Shown: positions 1 through 9,947 of the stretch, piece by piece | Position numbering within the stretch: position 1 is the first letter of the stretch | How the letters are laid out: every line of letters starts with the position of its first letter | Assembly: GCF_034931025.1 (NCBI RefSeq) | Contig: NZ_JAYGIL010000028.1 | Span: 1 to 64,000 of the forward strand | Direction of reading: 5' to 3' | Source: Arcicella gelida | Lineage (GTDB): Bacteria > Bacteroidota > Bacteroidia > Cytophagales > Spirosomataceae | Length of the DNA: 64,000 nt | Position numbers and translations under genes: made by a program | The notes under the pieces: generated by a model | The model's input: the letters and a program-made list of their open reading frames with translations, nothing else | Databases searched by the model: none | What the model was told of the DNA's origin: nothing

Positions 1-103
1 TTGATAGGACTGGTGTTCACCTCTTCCCATCTCGAACAGAGAAGTTAAGCCCAGTTCCGTTGATGATACTGCAATCACATGCGGGAAAGTAAATAAACCC
101 CAA
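1..103 (+). rRNA. rrf: 5S ribosomal RNA, 3' part (truncated by window start)
   Basis: The first 100 bases match the conserved body of bacterial 5S rRNA: GTGTTCACCTCTTCCCATC, then TCGAACAGAGAAGTTAAGCCC, then a TGATGATACTGC loop. The 5' strand of helix I lies outside the window, so the exact 3' end (about 100-105) cannot be fixed from pairing. A hairpin terminator follows at 115-149, so this is probably the last gene of an rRNA operon entering from the left. Confidence 0.93.
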
Positions 104-114
104 AAATATTAATG

Positions 115-149
115 AAAAACCCTTAATAATTAATTATTAAGGGTTTTTT
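115..149 (+). terminator. rRNA operon terminator
   Basis: An almost perfect inverted repeat (AAAAACCCTTAATAAT pairing with ATTATTAAGGGTTTTT) ends in six T and begins about 12 nt after the 5S rRNA. It is a strong intrinsic terminator for the rRNA operon. Confidence 0.9.
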
Positions 150-177
150 GCTTTTATACTAAATCCTAAGTTAAGTA

Positions 178-208
178 TTGACTTTTTAAATGAGAGTACG
201 TATATTTA
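178..208 (+). promoter_or_regulatory. Bacteroidota-type promoter for the 227 gene
   Basis: TTG at 178-180, a 20-nt spacer, then TATATTTA at 201-208, which matches the Bacteroidota -33/-7 pattern (TTG ... TAnnTTTG) except for the last base. The predicted transcript would start near 213, about 15 nt before the start codon. This is pattern inference only. Confidence 0.5.
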
Positions 209-226
209 AAGTAAAAAATCTCTACA

Positions 227-1006
227 ATGAAAAGAAAACTACACTTTATTATGATATACTTCAGTTATATCATTTTTCCCCTTACAAGTTTTTCTCAAAG
301 ACAATTTAGCTATATTGATGGCTACTCTATCAATGCTTCTTTAGGAATGGCTACTACTACTGGAGAATTAGGACATTTAGGAACCTTCAATCCTGTCATA
401 TCTATTGCTGTTGAGAAAGGAATTTCTCAAAAAATCAATTTAACGCTTGAAAGTAACTTTGGAAAATTATCTGGTCATGAAAATGAGCCATATTTTTCAC
501 GATTTGAGAGTGAATTTTTTCAAGTAAACTTCTTAACCTCTCTTAATCTTAGCAGACTTTTTGAAGAAAGCAGAAGAAATTCGATTTTTAGACCTTACTT
601 AGGTATGGGAATGATTTGGTTTCACACAGATGTTTTTGATTTAAAAACTGGAGCTTTCTTGCGAACCACAGCTGACGGAACAACGAGACACACATCTCTT
701 TTTCAACAAGCTGGTATTGGAGTAGGTAATAAAGGAATTTATTATACCAGAGAATTAGTAGTTCCCTTTGGGTTTATGACTGAACTTTGGCTTAATAAAC
801 GACTTTCAACAATTTTTGACCTACGTTATTCTTGGGTTTATAATGATAAATTAGATGCTACAACGGCTTATAATCTGACAACTCCACATAAAATTGGAGG
901 AGTAAATTCTTACAGTGATACAGCAAACGATGGTTGGATTAATCTTTCGGTAGGATTGAAATATAAGTTTGTTTCGCTCAGAATTATGAAACAGAGAGGT
1001 ATTTGA
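227..1006 (+). CDS. Predicted outer-membrane beta-barrel protein
   Basis: A 259-aa protein with a likely signal peptide (basic MKRK, hydrophobic stretch to about residue 22, then SFSQ before the mature part). The rest alternates polar and aromatic or hydrophobic residues, is rich in Tyr, Phe and Gly, and ends in an aromatic-rich strand (LSVGLKYKFVSLRIMK). This is the look of a small outer-membrane beta-barrel of the OmpW/OmpA-barrel kind, common in Bacteroidota. I do not recognise the exact family and no ligand can be inferred. The start follows a reasonable TTG/TATATTTA promoter by about 20 nt. The gene stands alone between the rRNA terminator and a convergent helicase gene, with no clear hairpin in the short 50-nt gap. 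Confidence 0.75.
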   Translation: MKRKLHFIMIYFSYIIFPLTSFSQRQFSYIDGYSINASLGMATTTGELGHLGTFNPVISIAVEKGISQKINLTLESNFGKLSGHENEPYFSRFESEFFQVNFLTSLNLSRLFEESRRNSIFRPYLGMGMIWFHTDVFDLKTGAFLRTTADGTTRHTSLFQQAGIGVGNKGIYYTRELVVPFGFMTELWLNKRLSTIFDLRYSWVYNDKLDATTAYNLTTPHKIGGVNSYSDTANDGWINLSVGLKYKFVSLRIMKQRGI

Positions 1007-1056
1007 TAGAATACATTCCTAAGTTCCAGTAATGACTTAGGAATGTATTGATGAGT

Positions 1057-4000
1057 TTATGAGAATAAATCTATAATATCGTCTTGTGAGAGTTTCTTTA
1101 AGAAACCGTCTTCAGTACTGATTATATCTTTCGCAATGTCTCGTTTTTTATCTTGAAGCAATAAAATTTTCTCCTCAATCGTGTCTTTACAAATCATTCG
1201 ATAAGCAAAAACACTCTTTTTCTGTCCAATTCTGTGCGTTCTGTCAATTGCTTGTTGTTCTACTGCTGGGTTCCACCAAGGATCAACTAGATAGACATAA
1301 TCTGCTTCGGTGAGGTTAATACCAACTCCACCTGCTTTTAAACTCATCAAGAATACTCTACAAGTTTCATCATCTTGAAAATGATTTACTCTATCAGCTC
1401 TATCAGTTGTTTTACCGTCTAAGTATTCGTATTTGATATGGTGTTTTTCGAGATGCTGTTTGATTAAATCCAACATTTTTAAGAATTGACTGAAAATCAA
1501 AATTTTATGATTACCTGCATTTTCTTCAATTTCACGAATGATTTCTTCAAGTTTAGCAGAGTTTGTATCGTACTCTGTATCGTCGTTTAGGAGCGCTGGG
1601 CTATCACAAATCTGACGAAGTTTTAATAAACCTTCCAGAATCAAGAAAGCTGCTTTTTCTCTTCCATCTGTGGACATTTTATCAACCAATTTCTGGCGAT
1701 AAATTTCACGGAAAGTATCATATACTTTTCGCTGCTTTTTGTCCATTTCACAGTAAATAATGCTTTCTGTTTTCTCTGGTAAATCTTTTGCTACTTCTTC
1801 TTTGGTTCTTTTTAGCATGAAAGGATATACAATTTTTCGTAATTGTGCAGCCTTTTCTTTGTCTTGATTTTTATCAATAGGGTTTGAAAACTCTGCTTTG
1901 AAAAATTCTCCGCTTCCTAATAAACCTGGATTGATAAATTCCATTTGAGAATATAAATCAAAAGTATTGTTTTCAACAGGTGTTCCAGTCATCACTAAAC
2001 GATTGCGTGACTGAAGTAATTTAACGGCTTTAGAAATCAAAGAATCAGGGTTTTTGATAGCCTGAGATTCATCAAGAATAATATAATTGAAATTGAAGGC
2101 ACGGAAAAGTTCTATGTCTGAACGAACCATTCCGTAAGTCGTTAAAATAATGTCGTACTCATGCCAATGTTCGTTGATTTTTTGGCGAGTACCGCCACGA
2201 TGAACGAACAGTTTTAAATCTGGACAGAATTTTGATGCTTCAGCCTGCCAGTTGAAAATCAAAGTTGTAGGTAAAACAACGAGATTTACTCCATCTGGCT
2301 TACGATTTTGCTGTTCTTGTAGGAAAGTAAGCATTTGAAGCGTTTTCCCAAGCCCCATGTCATCCGCAAGAATTCCACCCCACGAAAATTCATCTAAGAA
2401 ATTCAACCATTTAAAACCTTCCACTTGATAATCACGCAATTGTGCATTCATATTTTGTGGTAATGCAATTTCTGCCATTTCTTTGAAATTCAGCAGTTTT
2501 TGTTTTTTCTCGAAAAGCTCTTGCTCGAATTCAAAACTATCAATGTCTTTACTCAATTCGTCAATCAACGAAAAATGCATTTTTGAAAGCTGTAATTGGT
2601 CGCCTTTTACTTTTCCAAGTTTTAGTACATTTTCGTAGCGTTTTAGCCATTCCTCAGGTAACATTCCAAGCGAACCATCTTTTAACTCGACATAGTTTTG
2701 TTTTTTTAAAACGGCTTTTTGAATTTCTTTGATGCCAATAAATTGGTCGCCGAATTGTACTTCAATTTTCATATCAAACCAGTCGATTCCTGAACCGGCT
2801 TTGATATTAAATTCTGCTTTATGCGGATTATATCTGAATTTCTTTAAATCTTTAAAGCCCAAAATCGTAATATCATGGGCTTTCATGGCTTCAAAAAACT
2901 TGTAAAGCCAGCCGTCTTTCAATACATTATTGAACGACAAGTAAAAAAATGGATATTGACTTTGGTTTTCGAAAGAAGGATGTTGTTCTTTTATAGTTTG
3001 ATAAAAGTTTTTCTCGGCTTCTGTATTACGATGTTGAATGGTAATTTTCTCATTTTCAAAATTGATTTTATTCGTTTTTTGATCGTGCGAAAATTCCATT
3101 TCGTTTTCATATTCATAGACAGGTACGAAAAGTAAATTTCCATCGTCTTCTTTTAAGTAAATTTTTATTTGCTGAAAGTTACTGTGCTGATGTTCAATTT
3201 CATGATTGATTTGTAAATCAACCGTAAATTTTTCGGCTAATGGTAAAACAAAATCTTGAAAGAAACCTGCAAAATTGCTTTTTCGTACTTTGATTACTCC
3301 ATTTTTAGGAAGATAGCTTAATAAATTGGCTACTTCTGGATTGGCTAATTTGTATAAAACATTGCCGATACTTCTAACCCAATAACTGTTTGGATTAGCT
3401 AAAGAAGCCAGTTTTGTTTTTTTCTGATTGATGGTTGTGAAGCCTTCTAATACGATAAAATCGTCTTCTTCTGATAAAGTAAATGAAGGAAAAATTCTTT
3501 CCTTACCAATCGAAATTTCTTCAACATCAATTTGGCTACTCACAAACGAAGTCTTGCTTGTGTGTACTTGTTTGTCAGATAAGAGATTAAAAATTCTGTC
3601 TAATTTCTTATTGATGTACTCTTCTACAATGGGTAAATCGTTGGCAGAAACTTCGTCACGATTCAAATAATCATAAAAATATGGCAGACGTAATTCTTTT
3701 TTCTTGCCAAAAGCTTTTAAACCATCATCTTTAATGCTATTGATTAAACCAATTACTTGGCTGTCAGCATCGGTTAAAACAGGAAAACTATCGAAATCGC
3801 TATCTTTCAACGAACGGATGTAAGCCATTTTACCATTTGCTCCCGCTTTGTATGAATAAGTATCAATCGCTACGTCGTTTACAAATTCTGTTCCTTTGAA
3901 ACGAAGTACGTAGAGAATTTGACGAAGTTCACGTTCTACATCATCGTTATTGATTAAAAATGAATTTTCGGGCGTTCTGAAAATTCTATTATTGATATTT

Positions 4001-4836
4001 CTCCAGTTTTGAAACTGACTTAATTTCTGGATACTTTGGTCGAGGCGGAGTAATTGAACCGAGCCATCCGACTTTAGTTTGAAATCAAATTTATCTTGTA
4101 AATCGTCCTCTAAAGAAAAACCATATTCTGCTAATAACTTATTTTTTTCAACAGTATAATCACGCATTCTATCGAATGGATTGTTGGGTCCATAAGTATC
4201 ACGAATGGCAATTAATGCTCCGATTTTATGAATGCAAAGTTGATTCTCGATGTCCTGAGCGCAAGAACATGAAGTAGCTACTTCGCTATTGAAACGGAGT
4301 TTTTCGAATTTTAAATGGAAAGTCTCTTTTTTGTATTCTACATCCACAACGGCAGCTCCATCAATTGCAGAAATAATTTGTACGTTCTGAACACTTGCAC
4401 GATTTTTCCAATCATCTAAACTTGAATGGCTTTTCAAAGACCAATCGTCGAAAGTACTTATTCTGATTATATGATATGAAGTTGGATATGTTTTCTTTAA
4501 AGGAAGTGATTGAATGACGCTTGGTTTGCGAGTAAGTAAATCTTGTTCTAAAAAGAGTAAAGCTGCAACACGATGTTTACAAATTCCACCCCAATCGTAG
4601 CTACATGAACAACTAGAACTTACAATGGCAGTATTCCAATTTTTAATAAGTACTGAATAAAATTTAGAACTAGAATCGCTTTTTACTTTAATAGTTGCTT
4701 CGCCTTTGTCGGTATAAGATATTTTTTCGAATGTAGTTCCACCTTTTTGGTAAATGATTTTTCCACGAGAAACGCTCTGTGGTAAAGCATTTGATTTGAG
4801 GTATTTTCTTAGTTTTTCTGCAAGGATTATTGACAT
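1057..4836 (-). CDS. SNF2-family DEAD/DEAH helicase with two SWIM zinc fingers
   Basis: A 1259-aa Swi2/Snf2-type ATPase of the RapA/HepA-like bacterial group. Two SWIM-type zinc-finger signatures lie in the N-terminal third: CSCSYDWGGICKH around residues 76-88 and CSCAQDIENQLCIH around 189-203. A long family-specific middle region follows. The ATPase core is C-terminal: Walker A in DDMGLGKT near 825, Walker B DESQ near 922 (in place of the usual DEAH/DEGH), TGTPVENN, and the helicase C-terminal motif QQAIDRTHRIGQ near 1195. Such proteins translocate on double-stranded DNA and may act in transcription recycling or repair. The exact role of this branch is unknown. It is divergent from comEC, sharing a 145-nt intergenic space, and convergent with the 227 gene. 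Confidence 0.93.
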   Translation of the reverse strand: MSIILAEKLRKYLKSNALPQSVSRGKIIYQKGGTTFEKISYTDKGEATIKVKSDSSSKFYSVLIKNWNTAIVSSSCSCSYDWGGICKHRVAALLFLEQDLLTRKPSVIQSLPLKKTYPTSYHIIRISTFDDWSLKSHSSLDDWKNRASVQNVQIISAIDGAAVVDVEYKKETFHLKFEKLRFNSEVATSCSCAQDIENQLCIHKIGALIAIRDTYGPNNPFDRMRDYTVEKNKLLAEYGFSLEDDLQDKFDFKLKSDGSVQLLRLDQSIQKLSQFQNWRNINNRIFRTPENSFLINNDDVERELRQILYVLRFKGTEFVNDVAIDTYSYKAGANGKMAYIRSLKDSDFDSFPVLTDADSQVIGLINSIKDDGLKAFGKKKELRLPYFYDYLNRDEVSANDLPIVEEYINKKLDRIFNLLSDKQVHTSKTSFVSSQIDVEEISIGKERIFPSFTLSEEDDFIVLEGFTTINQKKTKLASLANPNSYWVRSIGNVLYKLANPEVANLLSYLPKNGVIKVRKSNFAGFFQDFVLPLAEKFTVDLQINHEIEHQHSNFQQIKIYLKEDDGNLLFVPVYEYENEMEFSHDQKTNKINFENEKITIQHRNTEAEKNFYQTIKEQHPSFENQSQYPFFYLSFNNVLKDGWLYKFFEAMKAHDITILGFKDLKKFRYNPHKAEFNIKAGSGIDWFDMKIEVQFGDQFIGIKEIQKAVLKKQNYVELKDGSLGMLPEEWLKRYENVLKLGKVKGDQLQLSKMHFSLIDELSKDIDSFEFEQELFEKKQKLLNFKEMAEIALPQNMNAQLRDYQVEGFKWLNFLDEFSWGGILADDMGLGKTLQMLTFLQEQQNRKPDGVNLVVLPTTLIFNWQAEASKFCPDLKLFVHRGGTRQKINEHWHEYDIILTTYGMVRSDIELFRAFNFNYIILDESQAIKNPDSLISKAVKLLQSRNRLVMTGTPVENNTFDLYSQMEFINPGLLGSGEFFKAEFSNPIDKNQDKEKAAQLRKIVYPFMLKRTKEEVAKDLPEKTESIIYCEMDKKQRKVYDTFREIYRQKLVDKMSTDGREKAAFLILEGLLKLRQICDSPALLNDDTEYDTNSAKLEEIIREIEENAGNHKILIFSQFLKMLDLIKQHLEKHHIKYEYLDGKTTDRADRVNHFQDDETCRVFLMSLKAGGVGINLTEADYVYLVDPWWNPAVEQQAIDRTHRIGQKKSVFAYRMICKDTIEEKILLLQDKKRDIAKDIISTEDGFLKKLSQDDIIDLFS

Positions 4837-4981
4837 TTTTCTGAATGCTTTGTTTGAAATCGGCTAATCCGCAAAGATACAGATAATTGAACTGGAAAAC
4901 TTAATTAAAAGAGAAAAGCTCTATAATTATGTTTTCAAAAATATTTCTTAATTTAGAATTCTATACCTTAAATGGCTCAAT

Positions 4982-7141
4982 ATGAACTACTTCTCTCCGT
5001 TTCCATTTGTTCGTTTTACAATTGCTCTGATTTTGGGCATTGTGATTTACAATTTTTTTACTCCTTCCCATCTTCAAACGATTTTAGTTGTTTGGTTGCT
5101 AAGTATTGGCATTTATATCACTTTATATATTTTCAGGCAACGATTTAAAAACCATTTACTTATAGGTTTTACTGGTTTTACGGTTTTGTTACTAACGGGT
5201 TTACTAAGAACTTTTTTGGTAGCAGAAAGTAATTTTCCACAGCATTATACACAGTATGTTTCAAGGCTTAGTCACTTTGAAGTAATTGTGGATAACTTAG
5301 TCGAAGAGAAAGAAAATTCATGGAAATGTATCGCTGAGATTCGTTCGGTCATTGTCAATAATCAAATATTACCAAGTTCTGGGAAAATACTTCTCTATTT
5401 TAATAATCATACTGTGGAAAAACCAAATTATGGAGATGTCTATTTAATTAAAGGAAATCCACAAGCTATTTCATCTCCCAAAAATCCCGAAGAGTTTGAT
5501 TATCGACAATACATGGCTTGGCAAAGTATCGGTTTTCAGCAGTTTTGTCCTGCTTCAAGAATTGAAAAAGTAGCAAATGAAAAATCAAATTTTATAAAGT
5601 CCGTAGCATTAAGAACAAATACTGTTGCAGATTCTATTTTCACGACTTTTGTAGAAGGCAAGCAAGAATATGGCGTAGCAAATGCCATGATTTTGGGTCA
5701 AAGAGATGACATTGATAGCGAATTGATGCAGGCGTATTCTGCTGCTGGTGCAATTCATGTATTGTCGGTTTCAGGCTTACATGTCGGAGTAATTTGTGCT
5801 GTATTGGTATTTTTACTTAGTTTTTTGAAAAAAAGGGGCAAATATGGAGTGTTTGTAATGTTACTCGTTATTTTAACTTCGCTTTGGTTTTATGCTTTTA
5901 TCACAGGATTGTCTTCGCCAGTACTTCGTTCTACTTTTATGTTTTCGGTGATTTTGATTGCTAAAACTTTTCAACGAAAGGACAATTCTTATAATACTGT
6001 TGCTTTTTCTGCTTTTTGTTTATTGTTGATAAATCCTTACTTTTTATTCAATGTTGGTTTTCAATTATCTTATCTTGCTGTTTTTGGAATGATTTACTTT
6101 CAGCCAAAACTAAATCCGTTGGTCGTGATTGATAAAAGTAAAAGTTGGTTTCATTGGCTTGCCGACCGTACTTGGAAAGTAACCACAGTAGCGATTGCTG
6201 CACAAATTGCCACTTTCCCGATTACCATTTATTATTTTCATCAATTCCCTAATTACTTTTTATTCGCCAATCCGCTGGTAATTTTACTTTCTTCGGTTGT
6301 ATTAATGTACGGTTTGGGTTTTGTGATAATGGCTAAAATATTGTTGTATTTTAAACTTGAGACAATTCTCTATTTGTTAGGTCAAGGTCTGAAGTTTTCT
6401 ATTTTCGCACTCAATAAAACAGTACTTTGGTTTGAAGCTTTGCCTTTTGCTATTACTAAGTTTTTGTGGATTTCAAATGGAGAAATGTATTTACTGTATG
6501 CACTAATTTTTACTTTGATGGCACTCTGGAAAACCCAACAATATCATTGGGTGAAAACAAGTAGTGTAATGGTATGTATTTTGATTGTCTTGACGATTAA
6601 CAAAAAAGTTAGGCAAATCAATCAAGATTTTTTACTGATTCATTCAATCCCAAAACATAGTGCATTTTCTGTAGTTAAAGGTAAACGAGCAGTGTTGTTG
6701 GCAAATGATTCTTTTTTGAAAAGCAGAAAAGATATTGGTTTTCGGATGAATAATTTTTGGGCGAAAGCTGGGGTAATGGATACTTTGAAAAGAGATTTGA
6801 ATCAAAATCAAGTATTAAAACCATTCGGAGTAATTTCACAAAGTAAAGATTCAATCACTGTCCTTTCTTGGAAAAATAAGACTTTTCTTTGGCTTGGAAA
6901 AAATCTAAAAAGAAAAGATTTTGATGCTCAAAATCAGTTTTTTGATTATTTAATTTTAGGCAATAAATCTGTAAATGATTTAACACAAATTATAGGGAAA
7001 GTTCAATTCAAATATTTAATCATTGATGGTTCATATTCGGATTGGTATGCTGATAAACTGAGTAATCAGGCAGAAACTTTGGGCTTGAATTGTATTAATT
7101 TGCGTAAACAAGGAGCTTATCAAATCAACGATTTTGACTAA
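4982..7141 (+). CDS. comEC: ComEC/Rec2-family DNA-uptake channel protein
   Basis: A 719-aa polytopic membrane protein. The N-terminus has two or three hydrophobic segments, then a soluble DUF4131-like (OB-fold) region at about 80-190, then the Competence domain from about 225 to 510. That domain contains the typical GAIHVLSVSGLHVGVI motif and the FITGLSSPVLRSTFMF motif. ComEC forms the inner-membrane channel through which single-stranded DNA enters during natural transformation. The C-terminal 170 residues are soluble, but I see no HxHxDH metallo-beta-lactamase motif, so this looks like the shorter ComEC form without an active nuclease-like domain. It is a single gene, divergent from the helicase, and no other competence genes are nearby. 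Confidence 0.92.
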   Translation: MNYFSPFPFVRFTIALILGIVIYNFFTPSHLQTILVVWLLSIGIYITLYIFRQRFKNHLLIGFTGFTVLLLTGLLRTFLVAESNFPQHYTQYVSRLSHFEVIVDNLVEEKENSWKCIAEIRSVIVNNQILPSSGKILLYFNNHTVEKPNYGDVYLIKGNPQAISSPKNPEEFDYRQYMAWQSIGFQQFCPASRIEKVANEKSNFIKSVALRTNTVADSIFTTFVEGKQEYGVANAMILGQRDDIDSELMQAYSAAGAIHVLSVSGLHVGVICAVLVFLLSFLKKRGKYGVFVMLLVILTSLWFYAFITGLSSPVLRSTFMFSVILIAKTFQRKDNSYNTVAFSAFCLLLINPYFLFNVGFQLSYLAVFGMIYFQPKLNPLVVIDKSKSWFHWLADRTWKVTTVAIAAQIATFPITIYYFHQFPNYFLFANPLVILLSSVVLMYGLGFVIMAKILLYFKLETILYLLGQGLKFSIFALNKTVLWFEALPFAITKFLWISNGEMYLLYALIFTLMALWKTQQYHWVKTSSVMVCILIVLTINKKVRQINQDFLLIHSIPKHSAFSVVKGKRAVLLANDSFLKSRKDIGFRMNNFWAKAGVMDTLKRDLNQNQVLKPFGVISQSKDSITVLSWKNKTFLWLGKNLKRKDFDAQNQFFDYLILGNKSVNDLTQIIGKVQFKYLIIDGSYSDWYADKLSNQAETLGLNCINLRKQGAYQINDFD

Positions 7142-7249
7142 TTAATGTTTTTAATAGGTAAAAGATTACCATTCATCAAAAACTTTTCTGGAATAAAGCT
7201 TAATAGCTTAACTTAGACCGTTTATTTTTTTAACAATTTTAAAATCATC

Positions 7250-9814
7250 ATGCTAAAAACTCAGACTAAAATTGCTCTTTTGGCTCTGTCGTGTTTTACA
7301 GTTTCTGTAAATGCACAAGATAAAAAAGGAGATACAAAAGCACCCGCAGCGGCAACAACTGCACCAGCGCCTAAACCAGCCGAAGCTCCAAAGCCTGGAC
7401 CAAAACCTTATAAAGAAGTAATTACCGATAAAGCAAAAACTTCAAAAGGTCTATTTACAGTACATAAAATTGACGAAAAATTTTTCTTTGAAATTCCTGA
7501 TTCAATCATGGGCAAAGAAATCATGAGTATTACTCGTTTCGCAAAAGTAGCTACCATTCCGGGTACTTATGGTGGCGAAATGTTGAACCGTCAGGTAATT
7601 CGTTTTGAAAAAGCACCTGAAAATAAAGTATTCCTTCGTGCAGTACAGTATATCAATGTTTCACCTGATTCTGCTGCACCAATTTACAAAGCAGTTAAGA
7701 ATTCAAATGTTGAGCCAATCGCTCAGGCTTTTGATTTAAAGGCTATCAAAAAAGATTCTATCAGTAAAACAAATTCATCAGTTATTGAAGTAACGGAATT
7801 TTTTAAAGGCGATAATCAGATTTTCTCATTGCCTCCTTATACAAAAACGACGTATAAACTTACTGCAATTGCTCCTGATCGTTCTTATATTCAGTCGATA
7901 AAATCGTATCCAATCAATACGGAAATCAGAACGGTTAAAACTTTCAATGCAATTCCGCCAATGCCAAGCTTTGGTGCGCCAAGCCCAATACCTTCGGTTA
8001 ATATTCCTGGAGCAGCAGCAGCTGGTGCAGTGACGATTGAACTTAATACTTCAATGATTTTATTGCCAAGTACGCCGATGAAAAAACGTTATTTCGATAA
8101 CAGAATCGGATACTTTGCAAGTGGTTATACAGTATTTGAAGAAGGTGGACAACGCACAGAAGACCAAACTTTTGCTGTTCGTTGGAGATTAGAACCTAAA
8201 AATGCAGAAGATGCTGCTAAGCAAAAAAGAGGAGAATTGATTGAACCGAAAAAACCAATTGTATATTATATCGACCCAGCTACTCCAGAAAAATGGCGTA
8301 AATATTTGAAATTAGGTGTTGATGATTGGCAAAAAGCTTTTGAAGCGGCTGGTTGGAAAAATGCTATTCGTGGAGAAATTTTAACAGAAAAAGATACAAC
8401 TATCAGTTTAGAAGATGCTCGTTATTCTGCCATTCGTTATTTCGCTTCAGATATTGAAAATGCTTATGGGCCAAACGTAAATGACCCACGTTCTGGCGAA
8501 ATCTTGGAAAGTCACATCGGTTGGTATCATAACGTAATGAAGCTATTGAAAAAATGGTACATGACGCAAGGTGCTGCAGTTGACCCTCGTGCTAGAAAAA
8601 ATAAGTTTGATGATGAGTTAATGGGCGATTTGATTCGTTTTGTATCGTCTCACGAAGTTGGTCATACTATCGGTTTACGTCACAATTATGGTTCAAGTAG
8701 TACTGTTCCAGTAGAAAAACTTCGTGACCCGAAATGGATTGCTGAACATGGTCATACGCCTTCAATCATGGATTATGCTCGTTTCAATTATGTAGCTCAA
8801 CCAGAAGATGGCGTGAAAGATTTGTATCCACGCATTGGTGAATATGATATTTGGGCAATTAAATGGGCGTACCAAACATTAGATGGTGCTACGCCAGAAG
8901 ATGACCAAAAAACGTTGAGCAAACAGTATATTCAGGAATTTGCTAAAAACCCAAGAATTTGGTTCGGTACTGAAACAAATCCTTATGACCCACGAACACA
9001 AAGTGAATGTTTGGGTGACGACAATATGCTGGCAAGTGATTATGGTATCAAAAACTTGAAAAGAATTGTACCAAACTTAACGGAATGGACAAAAGAAGAA
9101 GCACAAGATTTTGATATGTTGACGGAGTCTTATAACGAAATTGTTACACAATATCGTCGTTATATTGGTCATGTTTCAAAAAATATTGGTGGTGTTTATG
9201 AAACACCAAAAACTGCTGACCAACAAGGTGCAGTTTATGAACCAACTCCTAAGAGTATTCAGAAAAGTGCTGTTTTATGGTTGAATCGTCAGGTTTTTGA
9301 TACACCGTCTTGGTTATTAGATGAAAAAATTATCACTAAAATTCGTCCAGATTATGGTGTAGATGCAATCAGCCGTATTCAAGAAGCTACCTTGAATAAT
9401 TTATTTACTTCAGACCGTTTACAACGTTTGGTTGAAATGAATGCTAAAAATCCAGCTTCATATAGTTTGGATGAATTATTTACAGATGTTCGTTCTTCAA
9501 TTTGGTCGGAAGCTCGTACTCGTAAAGTAACAGATGCTACTCGTAGAAATTTACAGAAAGTATATGTAGAAAGAATGCTTGCTATTTTAAATGGCCCAGC
9601 TGTTGGTGGTCAAGGTGGATTTAGTTTCAGAGGAACAGTAGTTCCTGCTGCGGTTGACCCACGTAAAACAGATATTACTTCGGTAACTCGTGGACATTTA
9701 TTGGCTTTGAAAAGTGAGCTTAAAGCTGCTTTACCTTTAACAACTGATAAAATGACTAAATATCATTTTGAAGATGTATTATTCAGAATCGAAAAAGGTC
9801 TTGATCCAAAGTAA
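7250..9814 (+). CDS. Secreted zinc metalloprotease (DUF5117/DUF5118/DUF4953 type)
   Basis: An 854-aa exported protein with an N-terminal signal peptide (to about residue 22, VSVNAQ) and a low-complexity Ala/Pro/Lys linker at about 28-52. The body matches the Bacteroidota zinc-dependent metalloprotease layout: a DUF5118/DUF5117-like N-terminal half, then the catalytic domain with the extended metzincin motif HEVGHTIGLRHN at 468-479. A downstream SIMDYARFNY segment resembles a Met-turn region (SxMDY). Glu469 would be the general base, and His468, His472 and His478 the zinc ligands. It is probably periplasmic or at the outer membrane, and the substrate is unknown. It is a single gene followed by a strong terminator at 9885-9917. 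Confidence 0.9.
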   Translation: MLKTQTKIALLALSCFTVSVNAQDKKGDTKAPAAATTAPAPKPAEAPKPGPKPYKEVITDKAKTSKGLFTVHKIDEKFFFEIPDSIMGKEIMSITRFAKVATIPGTYGGEMLNRQVIRFEKAPENKVFLRAVQYINVSPDSAAPIYKAVKNSNVEPIAQAFDLKAIKKDSISKTNSSVIEVTEFFKGDNQIFSLPPYTKTTYKLTAIAPDRSYIQSIKSYPINTEIRTVKTFNAIPPMPSFGAPSPIPSVNIPGAAAAGAVTIELNTSMILLPSTPMKKRYFDNRIGYFASGYTVFEEGGQRTEDQTFAVRWRLEPKNAEDAAKQKRGELIEPKKPIVYYIDPATPEKWRKYLKLGVDDWQKAFEAAGWKNAIRGEILTEKDTTISLEDARYSAIRYFASDIENAYGPNVNDPRSGEILESHIGWYHNVMKLLKKWYMTQGAAVDPRARKNKFDDELMGDLIRFVSSHEVGHTIGLRHNYGSSSTVPVEKLRDPKWIAEHGHTPSIMDYARFNYVAQPEDGVKDLYPRIGEYDIWAIKWAYQTLDGATPEDDQKTLSKQYIQEFAKNPRIWFGTETNPYDPRTQSECLGDDNMLASDYGIKNLKRIVPNLTEWTKEEAQDFDMLTESYNEIVTQYRRYIGHVSKNIGGVYETPKTADQQGAVYEPTPKSIQKSAVLWLNRQVFDTPSWLLDEKIITKIRPDYGVDAISRIQEATLNNLFTSDRLQRLVEMNAKNPASYSLDELFTDVRSSIWSEARTRKVTDATRRNLQKVYVERMLAILNGPAVGGQGGFSFRGTVVPAAVDPRKTDITSVTRGHLLALKSELKAALPLTTDKMTKYHFEDVLFRIEKGLDPK

Positions 9815-9884
9815 CATGAGTTTGGAATTGTGAATTTTGAGTGAGGAGTTTTGATTTTCCTTAACTTTTGAACTTTACAAAAAC

Positions 9885-9917
9885 AAAAAATCCTGTCGGT
9901 AACGGCAGGATTTTTTT
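9885..9917 (+). terminator. Intrinsic terminator after the metalloprotease gene
   Basis: AAAAAATCCTGTC, a short loop, then GGCAGGATTTTTTT: a GC-capped stem with a seven-T run, 70 nt after the stop codon. Confidence 0.88.
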
Positions 9918-9947
9918 ATTACCTTTAAAAGATTAAAATCAAGAAAA